Source: Brassica napus (lineage: Eukaryota > Streptophyta > Magnoliopsida > Brassicales > Brassicaceae). Taken from it: a stretch of 64,000 nucleotides of DNA. Shown here piece by piece: positions 11,540 through 22,569 of this stretch. Location of the stretch: positions 29,054,137 to 29,118,136 of the forward strand of contig NC_063450.1 of NCBI RefSeq assembly GCF_020379485.1. Direction: 5' to 3'. A model generated the notes under the pieces. The model did not search any database and was not told where the DNA came from. It saw only the letters and a program-made list of their open reading frames with translations. The translations under genes and the position numbers were made by a program. Every line of letters begins with the position of its first letter. The first letter of the stretch is position 1.

Positions 11540-14003
11540 AGAAACATTTACATAATAGGACACATTTACACTTATTAATTACACCATGGGTCACTTTGTT
11601 CTACCAACACACTTTTTCATAACTCTTTGTTCAATTTCGTTATTTTTTCTAACTAAAACAAAACCATGTGGTGGTCCCCATTTACTTCCTTATTCTTCTC
11701 TTCTTCTTTATCATTTAAAAGACAACGTATTTCCATTTTTCACTTTATATTTCTCTCTCTTCATCTATATTATTTTTTAGTCGCCTAAAACCAGAACCAA
11801 AGTGAATCTTCTATAGCTGCCTCCAATTACCGAGTTGACTCAATTAAAAGAAATCAAATTAATGCAGATAGGAAACGAATGGTCGATTGTGAGGAAACAG
11901 ATTATTTGTATTTTAAAATTTAATTTCAACTCTCTCCTCTCTCATATCTCATTCTCCAGATTCAAATTGAGAAAGCATAGATAAATTCTTGATTACGGAG
12001 AAGAATGAAGGAAGGAAGATGAGCTGTGTTCAGTCCAAAAAAAAAAGAAGCTGCTACTCGATGCAAATGTTACGGCTCATAACACTTTGGCCCCCGTGTA
12101 TTCTCGTTGTTCACAGTCCCATCGGCGAATCCAAATTACAGTGGTGACTCAGTCCTAGTGATTTGAATCCAAATTTCAAAATTTTCGTTTCAGCAAGAAT
12201 GGAATCTGATGGACATGAATTCAGTAGCTGCTTTATTCGTCGCTACTGTCGTCATATTTGTTTTCCTCCTCTGCTTAGTCGCCACAATCCATGTCTCCTT
12301 CATATGGGGAATCGTCTCGAGTCGACTCGGTAAACACATCCCTTTCCCAGCTTCATGTGTTATCGTCTATAACATATCATTTGGCTTCACCTCCAGCTTC
12401 CACTTCTTCTTGTTTTAGTAATTGGCTATGCTTCCATAGCGACTTATTGACACAAGTCTGGAATCATCACTTTCTTATTAGGTTTCATTTACCTCATTGA
12501 CAGGTAGAATTTTCATGCTTTGAACCAACAAAAGCTTTCTTCCTTTTGTATGACCTTGAGATTTTAGAGATAAAAATGTTTTTTGACTTGTGTAAATCAT
12601 CAAAGTTGCAAGTGTGTGTTGAGAATTATCAGGTGTGTACAAGTGAACTGATGTTCATGTGGACAGTGACATCTCTGGATCTCATATCGAGTTAGAATTG
12701 TTTGTATCTCTTGTACGGTTTTGTTGGAGGGGTTGTGAGATTTCATTACATGTAGAAGATAAGATTCCTATCTCCTGTTCCAAGTCTACAGACTAGCTCA
12801 TGTAGGCTACCCATCAAGTGTTACTGATCAATGTGTACATCAGACTCATTGTACATGTGTACTTAATTTTAATGTGTCATCTTTGTATCTTTGAATTACA
12901 AAATTATATACATGTTGATTTAATTTATTAATCTTTTTGTGTTTGTTTTCACAACATTCGTTTATAAAAGCTTATGCATTTTAGTGATGTAGTGGATATT
13001 TATAAATGAATGATGTACATATGGATATCATATAAAGGTTGTCTACACATGGATATCTTATAAAATTGATGTGCACATCATAAAAGTGGTGTACACATGG
13101 ATATCATATAAGTTGATGTACACATAAACATCATATGAAGTGTACATGTTCTAAAAATCTTACAAAATATCAGATAAATCCATAAATTGATTCTGAAACA
13201 AGATGATTCTTAAACAAAAAGATAGTTCATTGTATCTGAAAATGAAAATTTGATCATATGTTTATGATCATGATCAACCCAAATTCTGAAAATCTTATGT
13301 TTATAAATCACAACCCAATGAATCTGATTACAAAAATGATCAGACCTAAATCCACTTGTAAACTATAATACTTTTGGGATTAACAAAAGAAAACCTAAAA
13401 CTATATGAAATCACACAGATTGTGACATGAACTTACAAAGGGACAAAATGTTCATGTCTTTCTCACATCAATCTGCCTCTCATATACAACCGAGAAAAGA
13501 AGCTTATGTAACCGATTTCCAGCAGGAGAAGAGGGGACGTTTCAGCGGCGAGAGCTCAGGTCGCAGCGACGACAAATTGCAGAGCACATACTGAGACGAA
13601 CATGGAAGAGCTGCGGCAGAGAAGGAAGAGATACTGCGAAAGAAGCTTGAATCTGGGTTGCTTGTGTTCAGGTGAAGACGTTGCCAAGAGAATCCGACAA
13701 GGTGACCTTCGAGAGACCACAGTGGCGTAGTCATGGTGGTGTGCACGAGCTTCAGATGTTGTGGAGAAAAAACCAAGGATAAGAAGACGTTTAATGTTTT
13801 TTATTTCAACCAACCGAACCAGAAATATTTAATTTATCTAACCAGTCTAACCAGAAACAAATGTCATTTTACTTAAATGCCCATTTGTGGTTTTGCTTTT
13901 CTAGGGAGAAATGAGTCTTCAACCACTGAAAAGTGTGTTAGTAGCATAATGTGATCTTGAATGTAATAAAAAGTAAGAAAGTGACCATCTGTGTTAATAA
14001 CTC
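11540..14003. mobile_element. Mutator-like element, possibly gene-capturing (Pack-MULE)
   Basis: The 2464-bp insertion is flanked by a perfect 9-bp duplication TTTCTGTTA (11531-11539 and 14004-14012). The paralogous segment has a single TTTCTGTTA at 22690-22698 with no insertion. The two ends are imperfectly inverted: the left has TTATTAATTACACCATGGGTCAC and CCAACACACTTTTTC, and the right reads on the other strand GTTATTAACACAGATGGTCAC and ACTAACACACTTTTC. The GC-richer interior (12.0-12.4 kb and 13.5-13.8 kb) could be captured host DNA. No transposase is recognisable. A 69-residue hydrophobic reading frame lies at 12209-12418, but nothing shows that it is expressed. Confidence 0.75.
13009..13150. 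repeat. Degenerate tandem repeat GATGTACACATGGATATCATATAAAG
   Basis: About five diverged units of roughly 25-30 bases each contain GTACACATGGATATCATATAA or a close variant. They lie inside the Mutator-like element. No function is apparent. Confidence 0.7.
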
Positions 14004-14027
14004 TTTCTGTTACATGGGTCCACATAT

Positions 14028-14424
14028 GTGAACCTTTAAATTCACCCCACTATTTTATGACCAATCAAAGTGACATATTTATTATTAATTAAAAAACATT
14101 AAATTAAATATAAAATAGGTACAAAAAATAAAAAGCTGGAAGCGTTAGCGTCGTTAAAATTAGCGTTTGGGTTTAGGGTCTAGGATTAAGGTTTAGGGTA
14201 TAGAGTTTGGGTTTAGGGGTTTGGATTTGGGTTTAGAATTTAGGGTATAGGGTTTAGAATTTAAGATTTAGGGTTTAGGGTTTAGCTGGAAGCGTTAGCG
14301 TCGTTAAAATTAGCTTTTTTATTTTTTGTAGCTATTTTTTATTTAATTTAATGTTTTTTAATTAATAATCTATGTGCCATTTTGATTTGTCCTAAAGTGT
14401 GGGGTGAATTTACCTAAGTTCTGT
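14028..14424. mobile_element. Mutator-type MITE with TTTAGGG-like core
   Basis: The ends are inverted: AAATTCACCCCAC at the left and GTGGGGTGAATTT at the right, extending outwards as GTGAACCTT and AAGTTCTGT. The flanks TCCACATAT (14019-14027) and CCCACATAT (14425-14433) would be a 9-bp duplication with one change. The core (14160-14285) is TTTAGGG-like and is bracketed by two direct copies of GCTGGAAGCGTTAGCGTCGT (14136 and 14285). The paralogous segment near 22699 lacks the element. Confidence 0.7.
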
Positions 14425-14433
14425 CCCACATAT

Positions 14434-14885
14434 ATGTATTCATCACATTTTCCCTCGAATCATAAAAGCATATTTCACACAAACACCACTTGCTCTGCGA
14501 AATCTCTAAGATACACTTGGTAAAAGCTTCACTAGCAGGCATTGTATGCCTTTAATCCAAATACTGACAAATGCATCAAGGTACTAAAAGTCAATCCAAG
14601 CATCGAAATATCTTTCTCTACATCATCTATGTGTGATATATATCTTTGAGATTTCTACACGAACTCTCACACACTTTACGCTGGACATGAGAAAATCCTA
14701 CCAGACAAACAATAAAGAAAGAGAACAGACAATGAAAAACAAGTATAAGATTCAATTGTTTATAAAAATTCAATGGTTTGTAAAAATTTAAACCCGAATT
14801 CAATGGAGATCTCCTTAATAATTGATCAAAAGCTTCTACCGACGTCTGATCTCATCACCTTGTTTGGGTTTCTGTTCCAAAGGTT
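14434..14885 (+). repeat. Duplicated segment upstream of a lost RING copy, right part
   Basis: This is co-linear with 22708-23178. Shared phrases include AAGCATATTTCACACAAACA, AAAGTCAATCCAAGCATCG and CATCTATGTGTGATATATATC. Similarity stops abruptly at 14885/23178 after CTGTTCCAAAGGTT: here a LINE follows, whereas the other copy runs on to the RING gene. Confidence 0.85.
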
Positions 14886-14936
14886 ACATTCGCACAAGCA
14901 TCATCATATTCAGCAAAAGAGCTTCTGGGAATTAAA

Positions 14937-15091
14937 TGTTAAGGATAGAAGATATCCAAGACTTCAATACTCAATATTCTCGTATACAATCTTTCCATTC
15001 TTGTACAAGTCTCTCTAGAATCATCTAAACTCTCTGTATATAAACTCTCTGTAAACCCTTGTATGTTAATAAGATCAATACTACTTTCACA
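14937..15091 (+). repeat. Copia 5' LTR
   Basis: The LTR is 155 bp, TG...CA ended, with a TATA-like GTATATAAACTC about 50 bases before its end that probably serves as the element promoter. It differs from the 3' LTR only at 15085 (T here, A in the other). Confidence 0.95.
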
Positions 15092-15190
15092 TGGTATCAG
15101 AGCAGGTTAATAAAACCTTTTTTTTTTTCTGACTGCCGCCTCCCTCACCTCCTTTCTTCTCAATAACGCAGTCATCTCCCACAAGACATC

Positions 15191-18100
15191 ATGTCTACCA
15201 CCACATCCGCTGAAACAGTTGATCTCAACCCTCAAACTCTCTTGAATGTTAACATGTCAAACATCACCAAGTTGACATCCAGCAACTATATGATGTGGAG
15301 TCTCCAGGTTCATGCCTTGCTCGATGGGTATGAACTCGCCGGCCATCTCGACGGAACAAAACCGCCTCCGCCTCCCACCGTTACGGTGGACACCATCACC
15401 TCCACTAATCCTGACTACACGTTGTGGAAACGACAAGACAAGCTCATCTATAGCGGTTTGATCGGCGCCATGACTATGCCAATCCAGCCGATTGTCTCCA
15501 TGACCAAGACAGTGACTGAGATCTGGTCGACTCTTGCTGCAACATACGCTAAACCAAGCAGAGGCCATGTCCAACAACTGAAGCTTCAACTTCGCCAGTG
15601 GAGCAAAGGAACGAAAACGATCGACGAATACGTTCAAGGTTTCACCACCAGATTCGATCAACTAGCGCTGCTAGGGAAACCAGTTGATCATGAAGATCAA
15701 ATTGAATTCCTTCTTGGTGGTCTCCCCGATGACTACAAACAAACGATTGATCAACTTGAAGCTTGAGACGTCCCTCCATCTATCATTGAGGTTCACGAGA
15801 AGTTGCTTAACAAAGAAGAAAAGATCTTAGCAGTCTCCTCTGCTTCCTCTGTTGCTCCCATTACTGTGAACTCAGCCTCCACTCAAACTCAAGGACGCAA
15901 CAACAACAACAACTACAGTCGCAGCAATCAATCTTGGAGCAACAACAACAACAGGGACAATCGCACATCCCAGCAGCCACGATACAACACCAACAATCGT
16001 GACAACCGCAACAACAGAGGACACCAAGGTGGTTACCAAGGACGATGTCAACTATGTGGCACACAAGGCCATAGTGCTCGAAGATGCCCACACCTCACCA
16101 ACCAGTCGGTCTCTGACAGAAAAAACGCTCCATGGCAGCCTCGAGCAAACATGGCGATGCTCCCTCCAAGCTCATCCTCGTCATGGATCATGGACAGTGG
16201 AGCCACACACCACCTAACAAGCGATCTCGATAACCTCTCTCTTCATCAGCCATACTCCGGTAATGACCGTGTGCTCATAGGCGATGGCTCTGGTCTTCCT
16301 ATCACGCACTCTGGTTCACTTTCTCTATCCCTACCTTCCCGAAACTTAACCTTAACCGATGTCTTATGTGTTCCTCATATTCACAAAAACCTTATCTGTG
16401 TCTATCGCCTTTGCAACGCTAACAAAATCTCTATTGAATTTTTCCCTGCATCCTTTCAGGTAAAGGATCTATCCTCGGGAGTCCCATTGCTGCACGGCAA
16501 GACCAAGGGTGATCTATACGAGTGGCCAGTCTCCCCATCTATCATCAAATCCTTCTTCACCACCGCTTCCCCAACCACAACCATCAAAGACTGGCACAAC
16601 CGTCTTGGCCACCCCTCTATCTCTATTATTAAAGCTGTTGCCCCTTTTTTACCTTCTTTACAATCGCAGACCACTGCCCCTTTTTTGTTTGTTCTGATTG
16701 CTCAATCAATAAAAGCCAAAAACTGCATTTTTCTCAAACAAACATTGTCTCTACAAGACCTCTTGAATACATCTTCTCTGATCTCTGGACCTCTCCCACG
16801 ATTTCAGTAGACAATTTCAAGTACTATGTTGTCTTTATAGACCACTTCACCCGATACACTTGGCTCTATCCCCTCAAAACAAAAGACCAAACCCGTGAAA
16901 CCTTCATCACCTACAAAGCTCTCGTTGAAAATAAGTTCCAGACCAAGATAGGAACATTATACTCTGATAATGGCGGAGAGTACATCGCTCTACACTCCTT
17001 CCTCACCTCCTCCGGTATCACTCACCTCACCTCTCCTCCACACACTCCAGAACACAATGGAGTCTCTGAGCGCAAGCACCGTCACATCATCGAAACTGGT
17101 CTCACACTCCTGACTCATGCTGGCATGCCTAAAACATACTGGACATACGCCTTTGCCACTGCGGTTTACCTGATTAACCGCCTCCCAACACCAGTTCTCA
17201 ATATGGAAACTCCGTTTCACAAACTCTTCCGTACTGAACCCAACTACGCTAAGCTAAGAACATTTGGATGTCTCTGTTTTCCCTGGTTGCGTCCGTACAA
17301 CAACAACAAACTCCAAAACAGGTCAGAACCATGCGCCTTCATCGGCTACTCTCTCTCCCAAAGCGCCTATCTCTGCCTGCAAAAATCAACAGGTCGCATA
17401 TATATCTCGTGACATGTCAAGTTTGACGAAGCCACATTCCCGTTTCAAACACCATCACCCTCTCTCTCTCTCTCTGTACCGGAACAGCATGACACCTCAG
17501 CTGCTCATCCTCCACCAACCCGACTGCCACTCGTTCTCCCCTCCTCGCCGTGCACAGAACTCCCGTCGCTAGCACCATCACCACAAGAGCATGCAGTGAC
17601 AACTTCAACGACAGACACAAGCGTAGCACCACCCTGTCCACCTCAGGTAAGTAACTCGACCTCAAACATTGAGTTGCCTCTTGCAGGAACCGAACCTCAA
17701 ACCTCAACTCCACTATCACCAAATCCATGTCCTCAACCTGAAACAACACAACTACCACAACAACCCATCCTCCCTACCATTCCTGAAACCATCACAACCT
17801 CTCCCGTGTCAATACCTGCTCCACAACCACCACCAAATAACCACCCAATGACCACACGTCGCAAAAACAATATTACCAAACCCAAAGTAAAACTCAACCT
17901 TACTGCAGCCCTTCACCCCTTTTCCTCCAAACCGAGAACAGTGAACCAAGCGCTAAAAGAGAAACGATGGAGATGTGCAGTATCAACAGAACTAGACGCT
18001 TTTGCTCGGAATTAAACTCTTGAACTAGTACCTCGACAGCCTCACATGAATGTTGCTGGTTGCAGATGGATATTCAAAAATAAGTTCCTACCTGATGGGT

Positions 18101-19477
18101 CTCTCCGCAAGCCAAAAGCAAGGTTGGTTGCCAAGGGTTATACTCAGCAGCTGGGACGCGACTACACAGACACCTTCAGTCCAGTGATCAAGACGACCAC
18201 TATCCGACTCATTCTCGATATCGCTGTCTCACGAGCGTGGCCTATACAGCAACTAGACGTCAACAATGCCTTCTTGCAAGGAACTCTGGATGATGAGGTA
18301 TACATGGAGCAACCACCAGGATTCATTGATCTTGACAAACCAACACATGTGTCTCGTCTTAGGGAAAGCCGTTTATGGATTAAAACAGGCCCCGCGAGCA
18401 TGGTACATGGAACTCAAGAACTATTTGCTGTCTCTGGGATTCACAAACTCACTCGCAGATACATCACTCTTTGTGCTCCGTACAGGCTTTCACTACACAT
18501 ACCTTCTCATCTACGTTGATGATATTCTTATAACAGGCAGCTCCAAAGTGATTATCTCTGATGTTCTTCAGAAACTGGCTACACGATTCTCGGTCAAGGA
18601 CCTTGAAGACCTCAATTACTTCCTTGGTGTTGAAGCTCTTCGCACCAACCAAGGCCTCCATCTGTCTCAGAGAAAGTATATCAACGATCTCTTACATAAA
18701 TACAAGATGGAAGGAGCAAAACCGGTTTCTACACCAATGACTGCGACAGCTAAACTCACACTGATCTCTGGAAAACCACTACAAAACCCGACAGAGTATC
18801 GAAAGCTTGTTGGCAGTCTGCAGTATCTTCTCTTCACTCGATTAGATATTGCCTTCGCGGTTAACCGGCTCTCGCAATTCATGCATTCACCAACAGACGA
18901 ACACTGGGAAGCTGCGAAACGCATTCTGCTCTATCTTGCTGGTACATCAACATACGGCATCTACTTCCACGCCAACAACAATCTGAAGCTTCACGCCTTC
19001 TCCGATGCAGACTGGGCAGGAGACTCCCATGACTATGTTTCCACCGGAGCCTTCATTGTCTATCTTGGAAAGAATCCTGTCTCCTGGTCCTCTCAAAAAC
19101 AAGGCTCTGTTGCTCGCTCTTCCACTGAAGCAGAATAGAGGACGGTTGCAAACACATCAGCTGAGATACGCTGGATATGTAATATACTCACCGAGCTCGG
19201 CATACCACTACCAGAACCATCTGTCATCTATTGTGACAACCTCGGTACCACTTTCCTATGCGCCAACCATGTCTTTCATTCTCGTATGAAACACGTAGCT
19301 TTGGACTATCACTTCATCAGAGGCCAAATTCAGAGAGGAATGCTCCGTGTCGCACACATCAACACCAAAGACCAACTCGCAGACACCTTGACAAAACCTC
19401 TCCTGCGCCAACGGTTTACAGAACTTAGAGACAAGATTGGAGTGGCAAAGCCCCTCCATCTTGAGGGGGGATGTTAA
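15191..19477 (+). pseudogene. Copia gag-pol polyprotein, broken
   Basis: Domains in order: a gag (UBN2-type) region from 15191, with the zinc knuckle CQLCGTQGHSARRC at 16046-16087; aspartic protease with DSG near 16192-16200; a GAG-pre-integrase H-x-x-x-x-H segment near 16590; integrase core with SDNGGEY near 16966; reverse transcriptase with YVDDIL near 18515; and RNase H with DADWAGD near 19005, running to a natural-looking stop at 19477. Order protease-integrase-RT-RNase H is diagnostic of Copia. Premature stops lie at 15764 (TGA), 17410 (TGA), 18013 (TAA) and 19136 (TAG). There are frame changes near 16650-16700, 17550 and 18350. It cannot give a complete polyprotein. Confidence 0.92.
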
Positions 19478-19626
19478 GGATAGAAGATATCCAAGACTTC
19501 AATACTCAATATTCTCGTATACAATCTTTCCATTCTTGTACAAGTCTCTCTAGAATCATCTAAACTCTCTGTATATAAACTCTCTGTAAACCCTTGTATG
19601 TTAATAAGATCAATACTACATTCACA
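19472..19626 (+). repeat. Copia 3' LTR
   Basis: The LTR is 155 bp and identical to the 5' LTR except for one base near its end. It is followed by the target duplication TTAAA and then by LINE sequence in frame. Confidence 0.95.
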
Positions 19627-20208
19627 TTAAATACCTCATCCACTGATTCTTGGACTTGGAGAACTTTGCTAAACCTGTGTCCTTTTGCTATTCAGTTCAT
19701 TAAAGCGATCCTAGGAAATAGAAGAGCATTGAGTTTTTGGTTTGATTCTTGGTCCCCTATAGGACCACTTGCTCCTCTTCTTGGTGAGTCTGGAATCTGA
19801 CAACAGTGTATCCCGCTTCAGGCTAAGGTATGCGCAGCTGTCTCGGGCACTAACTGGTGTATTCCCTCGCCAAGATCAGATGCTGCTCTTAAGCTTCACA
19901 CTTTGCTCACCACCATTAACCCACCACTCCCCACTGATAGTGATAAAGATGATGCTTACGATTGGGTGGGTTTCTCTGCAGCCAAGACCTGGGAGGTGCT
20001 TCGTCTGCGTGGTACAACCAAGAACTGGGCCTCAATCGTTTGGTTCAAAGGAGCTGTCCCAAGACAGGCTTTCAACATGTGGCTAGCCACTCTAAATAGA
20101 TTACCTACACGGATAAGACTAGCATCATGGGGACTAAATGTTCCTAAACAATGCTGCATCTGCAACATGGGAGATGAAGAAAGAGATCTTCTATTTCTTT
20201 TGCATTAA

Positions 20209-21178
20209 AGCTTATTTGGCGACTATTTACTCAGCATACGTCGCTGTGGGTTAGTTGGGTGAAGTACTATCTACTCAAGAACAATTCTTTTTGGGACGTC
20301 AGGGATACTCAGAAAGGATCTTGGATGTGGAGAAAACTTTTTAAGTTAAGGGATGTGGTGTATGGATTCTTCAGGATGGAGGTTAAGGATGGAAAATCAA
20401 CTTATTTTTGGTTCAATAACTGGCTAGGCAAGGGGCGTTTGATTGATATCATTGGAGCAGCTGGTACCACCTATATCGGTCTGCCTCACTGTCAGCGATG
20501 CAGTGAAGTAGAATGCTTGGTCCATCCGAGGTCAGAGGAGTCGTTATTACCATGATCTTTACGATGCCATTACTGCAGAACCCGTCCCTGATTCTCAGAA
20601 TGGGAGTAATGTGGTTCTATGGAGGCAAGGAGAGGACGATTACCAAGAAAAGTACTTGAGTTCTAAGACTTGGGATCAAAGTCGCATGAGGAAGGAAGTT
20701 GTGGGTTGGAGTAAGGTTGTATGGTTTCCACGAGGAGTTCCTAGGCTCTCTTTCATTACTTGGCTAGCAGTCAAGAATATGCTATCAACGGGCGATAGGA
20801 TGCGCTCTTGGGGGATCATTTGTTCTTCGTGTGTTCCTTCACAGTTTGGCACTGCTTGGCCAATCGAATTATTGGCTCTCATATTGATCCAGATTGGCAG
20901 TCGACGCTGGACCATTTACAGGCATTGCGAGCTGGTATGCTAGATACTATCTTTCTCAAAATGCTTTTCCAGATGACCATATATCATGTATGGCGCAGTA
21001 ACACAAGGCGTCATCACACAAGTTGGAGAATACTAGAGGCCATGTGCACTGTAATAGATAAGGCGATGCGGAATCGCATTTCGTCTCTCAAATATAGAGC
21101 TGGTCACAAACCCTGAGCCCTCTTCGATTAGCTAGGCACTAGTGAAAATTGTGACCAGCTCTATATTTGGTAAAAAAA
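20209..21178 (+). mobile_element. LINE fragment B (non-LTR retrotransposon 3' part)
   Basis: A second LINE of a different family, 5'-truncated, starts around AAGCTTATTTGGCG, with codons for LIWRLFTQH, and continues SFWDVRD and SWMWRKLFKL. The zf-RVT region follows (VVWFPRGVPRLSFITWL near 20710-20765), then a C-terminal part ending at the TGA at 21114. The 3' untranslated tail ends in a short A-run at about 21170-21178. Internal frame changes occur near 20550 and 20820. The A-run joins directly to an ALC intron 2 sequence, so this is the insertion junction. Confidence 0.75.
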
Positions 21179-21425
21179 ATAACTAGAGATAATAATAGAA
21201 ACTTGATATATTGCAGAGGAGGAGGAGCAAGATCAACGAGAAAATGAAAGCTTTGCAGAAACTGATACCCAATTCCAACAAGGTGGTAAATACCAAGTTC
21301 GACTTTTTATCCTTCAGAACTCAGTTGTGAGAAACATTTGTTTTATTTTTTTTATGTTTTGTAGACAGATATGACCTCAATGCTTGATGAAGTTAAAAAC
21401 AGAGACAAAAGTATGTTTTAGGTAA
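21179..21425 (+). pseudogene. ALC relic: intron 2 end, exon 3 and part of exon 4
   Basis: The block 21181-21350 is nearly identical to 26241-26410 of the intact ALC gene. It contains the end of intron 2 (ATATATTGCAG), the whole of exon 3 (21217-21282, encoding RRRSKINEKMKAL... of the basic/helix 1 region) and intron 3. The exon 4 counterpart starts near 21365, carries changes (TDMT where the gene has TEKA) and loses similarity after about LDEV. Exons 1, 2 and 5 are missing. It is a remnant of a tandem ALC copy whose front was removed at the LINE junction. Confidence 0.9.
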
Positions 21426-22295
21426 TAAAACGCGGGCTTCACTGATTTGTTAACCAAATGTAATTGTCTCGTAGAGAAATGGATTAATAAAGAAAAAGGT
21501 TTTGCCTTTTTTTTTTTCTTTTTTTTTTTTCTTCGACAAGGTTGAATCTTTTTCCCACCAGTCTGATATAAAACTCAGTTTAAGAAGATAACCCACGTCG
21601 TGACAAAAAAAAAAAGAAGATAACCCACGTCAAAAAGTAGTTCAATTATGTGCGACTGCAGTTTTTAACATCAATGATGACACATAGAGACTGCAGTTTC
21701 AAATGTTGCTTACCAACCATTCATGGTGAGTATACGTACAAGTACAACTTATGAAACCGTGATTTTGAAACAATCATCAAAAGAAACCCTTTATACATAT
21801 GTTTTAGTATATGTATCTCTCTATAAGTAATAATAAATGGAGTATCTTTGCTTTATAAATTTGATAGATTCTATCATCTCATTGTTAGGTATCTCATATA
21901 ACTCGCTTAAGCATGACATTGTCTTGACCTTAGATTATTATTTGATATATTTTTCTACTTTGGCCAAAACGGTGGTCACATGCTGGGCACTCGCAAGTTT
22001 TCTTATCCTCTTCTTATGTAGTATTATTGAAATTTGAAGATCATTTTACAAAGATTTAGAACCCTAACAAGAAACACACACAAAAATCTTCAGTTCAAAT
22101 TTAAATCCCTAAAAAAATGACTTAAGAGTTAAGAATTGGTATTAATTAATCTCAAAACATATAAATTTTCTAAATTTCTTAAGATCCTAAAAATGAGGTT
22201 ACTGTTAATACATGGAGAGGCATGTTTTTACTTCTTTAAAAGAAAAAAAAGTTAGATACACCTTTTAATAAGAAATTGGCAACACTACTAGGCTA
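21426..22295. other. Intergenic, no gene recognised
   Basis: AT-rich sequence with a T-run at about 21508-21532 and a short direct repeat of AAGAAGATAACCCACGTC (21580 and 21615). A 66-residue open frame at 21837-22037 has no recognisable features. The stretch probably derives from the spacer of a degraded duplicate. Confidence 0.4.
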
Positions 22296-22450
22296 ACAAT
22301 CTCACTAGTGCCTAGCTAATCGAAGAGGGCTCAGGGTTTTTGCCCATATTCAATATAGAATCCAAACAACCACAATTCTGATATTCCATGCACCAAAATT
22401 CATACGTCTTGGCAATTATCCCTAACCTTATCAATGCAAAACTAAGGCCG
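22296..22450 (-). mobile_element. LINE 3' tail in inverted orientation
   Basis: Read on the minus strand, the piece carries the same C-terminal and 3' sequence as LINE fragment B (CCCTGAGCCCTCTTCGATTA... CACTAGTGA, compare 21112-21143), preceded by codons for a typical LINE C-terminus (AKTYEFWCMEYQN). It is a third LINE remnant within 8 kb, in opposite orientation to the other two. Confidence 0.7.
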
Positions 22451-22569
22451 GTTCACCCTTAAATCCTATTTCTCATCTGTTTGTATTTCCACAACCATGC
22501 ATGCGTTTCCAGACAAATTAGACTTTCGCAATACGTGAAACTAAATCAACCAACGAATACTGTGGCATA

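Larger units (their letters stand above)
14937..19626 (+). mobile_element. Ty1/Copia LTR retrotransposon, recent but coding-defective
   Basis: Two 155-bp LTRs (14937-15091 and 19472-19626) start TGTTAAGG, end TTCACA and differ at one base. The target duplication is TTAAA (14932-14936 and 19627-19631). The primer-binding site TGGTATCAGAGCAGG (15092-15106) pairs with initiator Met tRNA, as in most plant Copia elements. A polypurine tract TTGAGGGGGGA (19461-19471) abuts the 3' LTR. The element sits inside a LINE coding region. The inner reading frame has several stops and frame changes, so it looks non-autonomous and was presumably moved by proteins of another copy (inference). Confidence 0.95.
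14886..20208 (+). mobile_element. LINE fragment A (non-LTR retrotransposon), split by Copia
   Basis: The pieces 14886-14936 and 19632-20208 read through as one LINE protein once the Copia element and one TTAAA are set aside. The join falls in a stretch starting SFWELN and continuing SWTWR, typical of plant LINE ORF2 C-terminal regions. The second piece encodes the reverse-transcriptase-associated zinc-binding (zf-RVT) region: WASIVWFKGAVPRQAFNMWL and, later, CCICNMGDEERD. The protein is 5'-truncated and broken by frame changes (near 19790 and 20208). Confidence 0.75.

Noticed and set aside
13504..13813. Two overlapping minus-strand open frames of 85-90 codons
   Set aside because: They overlap in different frames, show no domain, no codon bias and no clear promoter, and lie inside a Mutator-like element. 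They are kept only as possible captured DNA.
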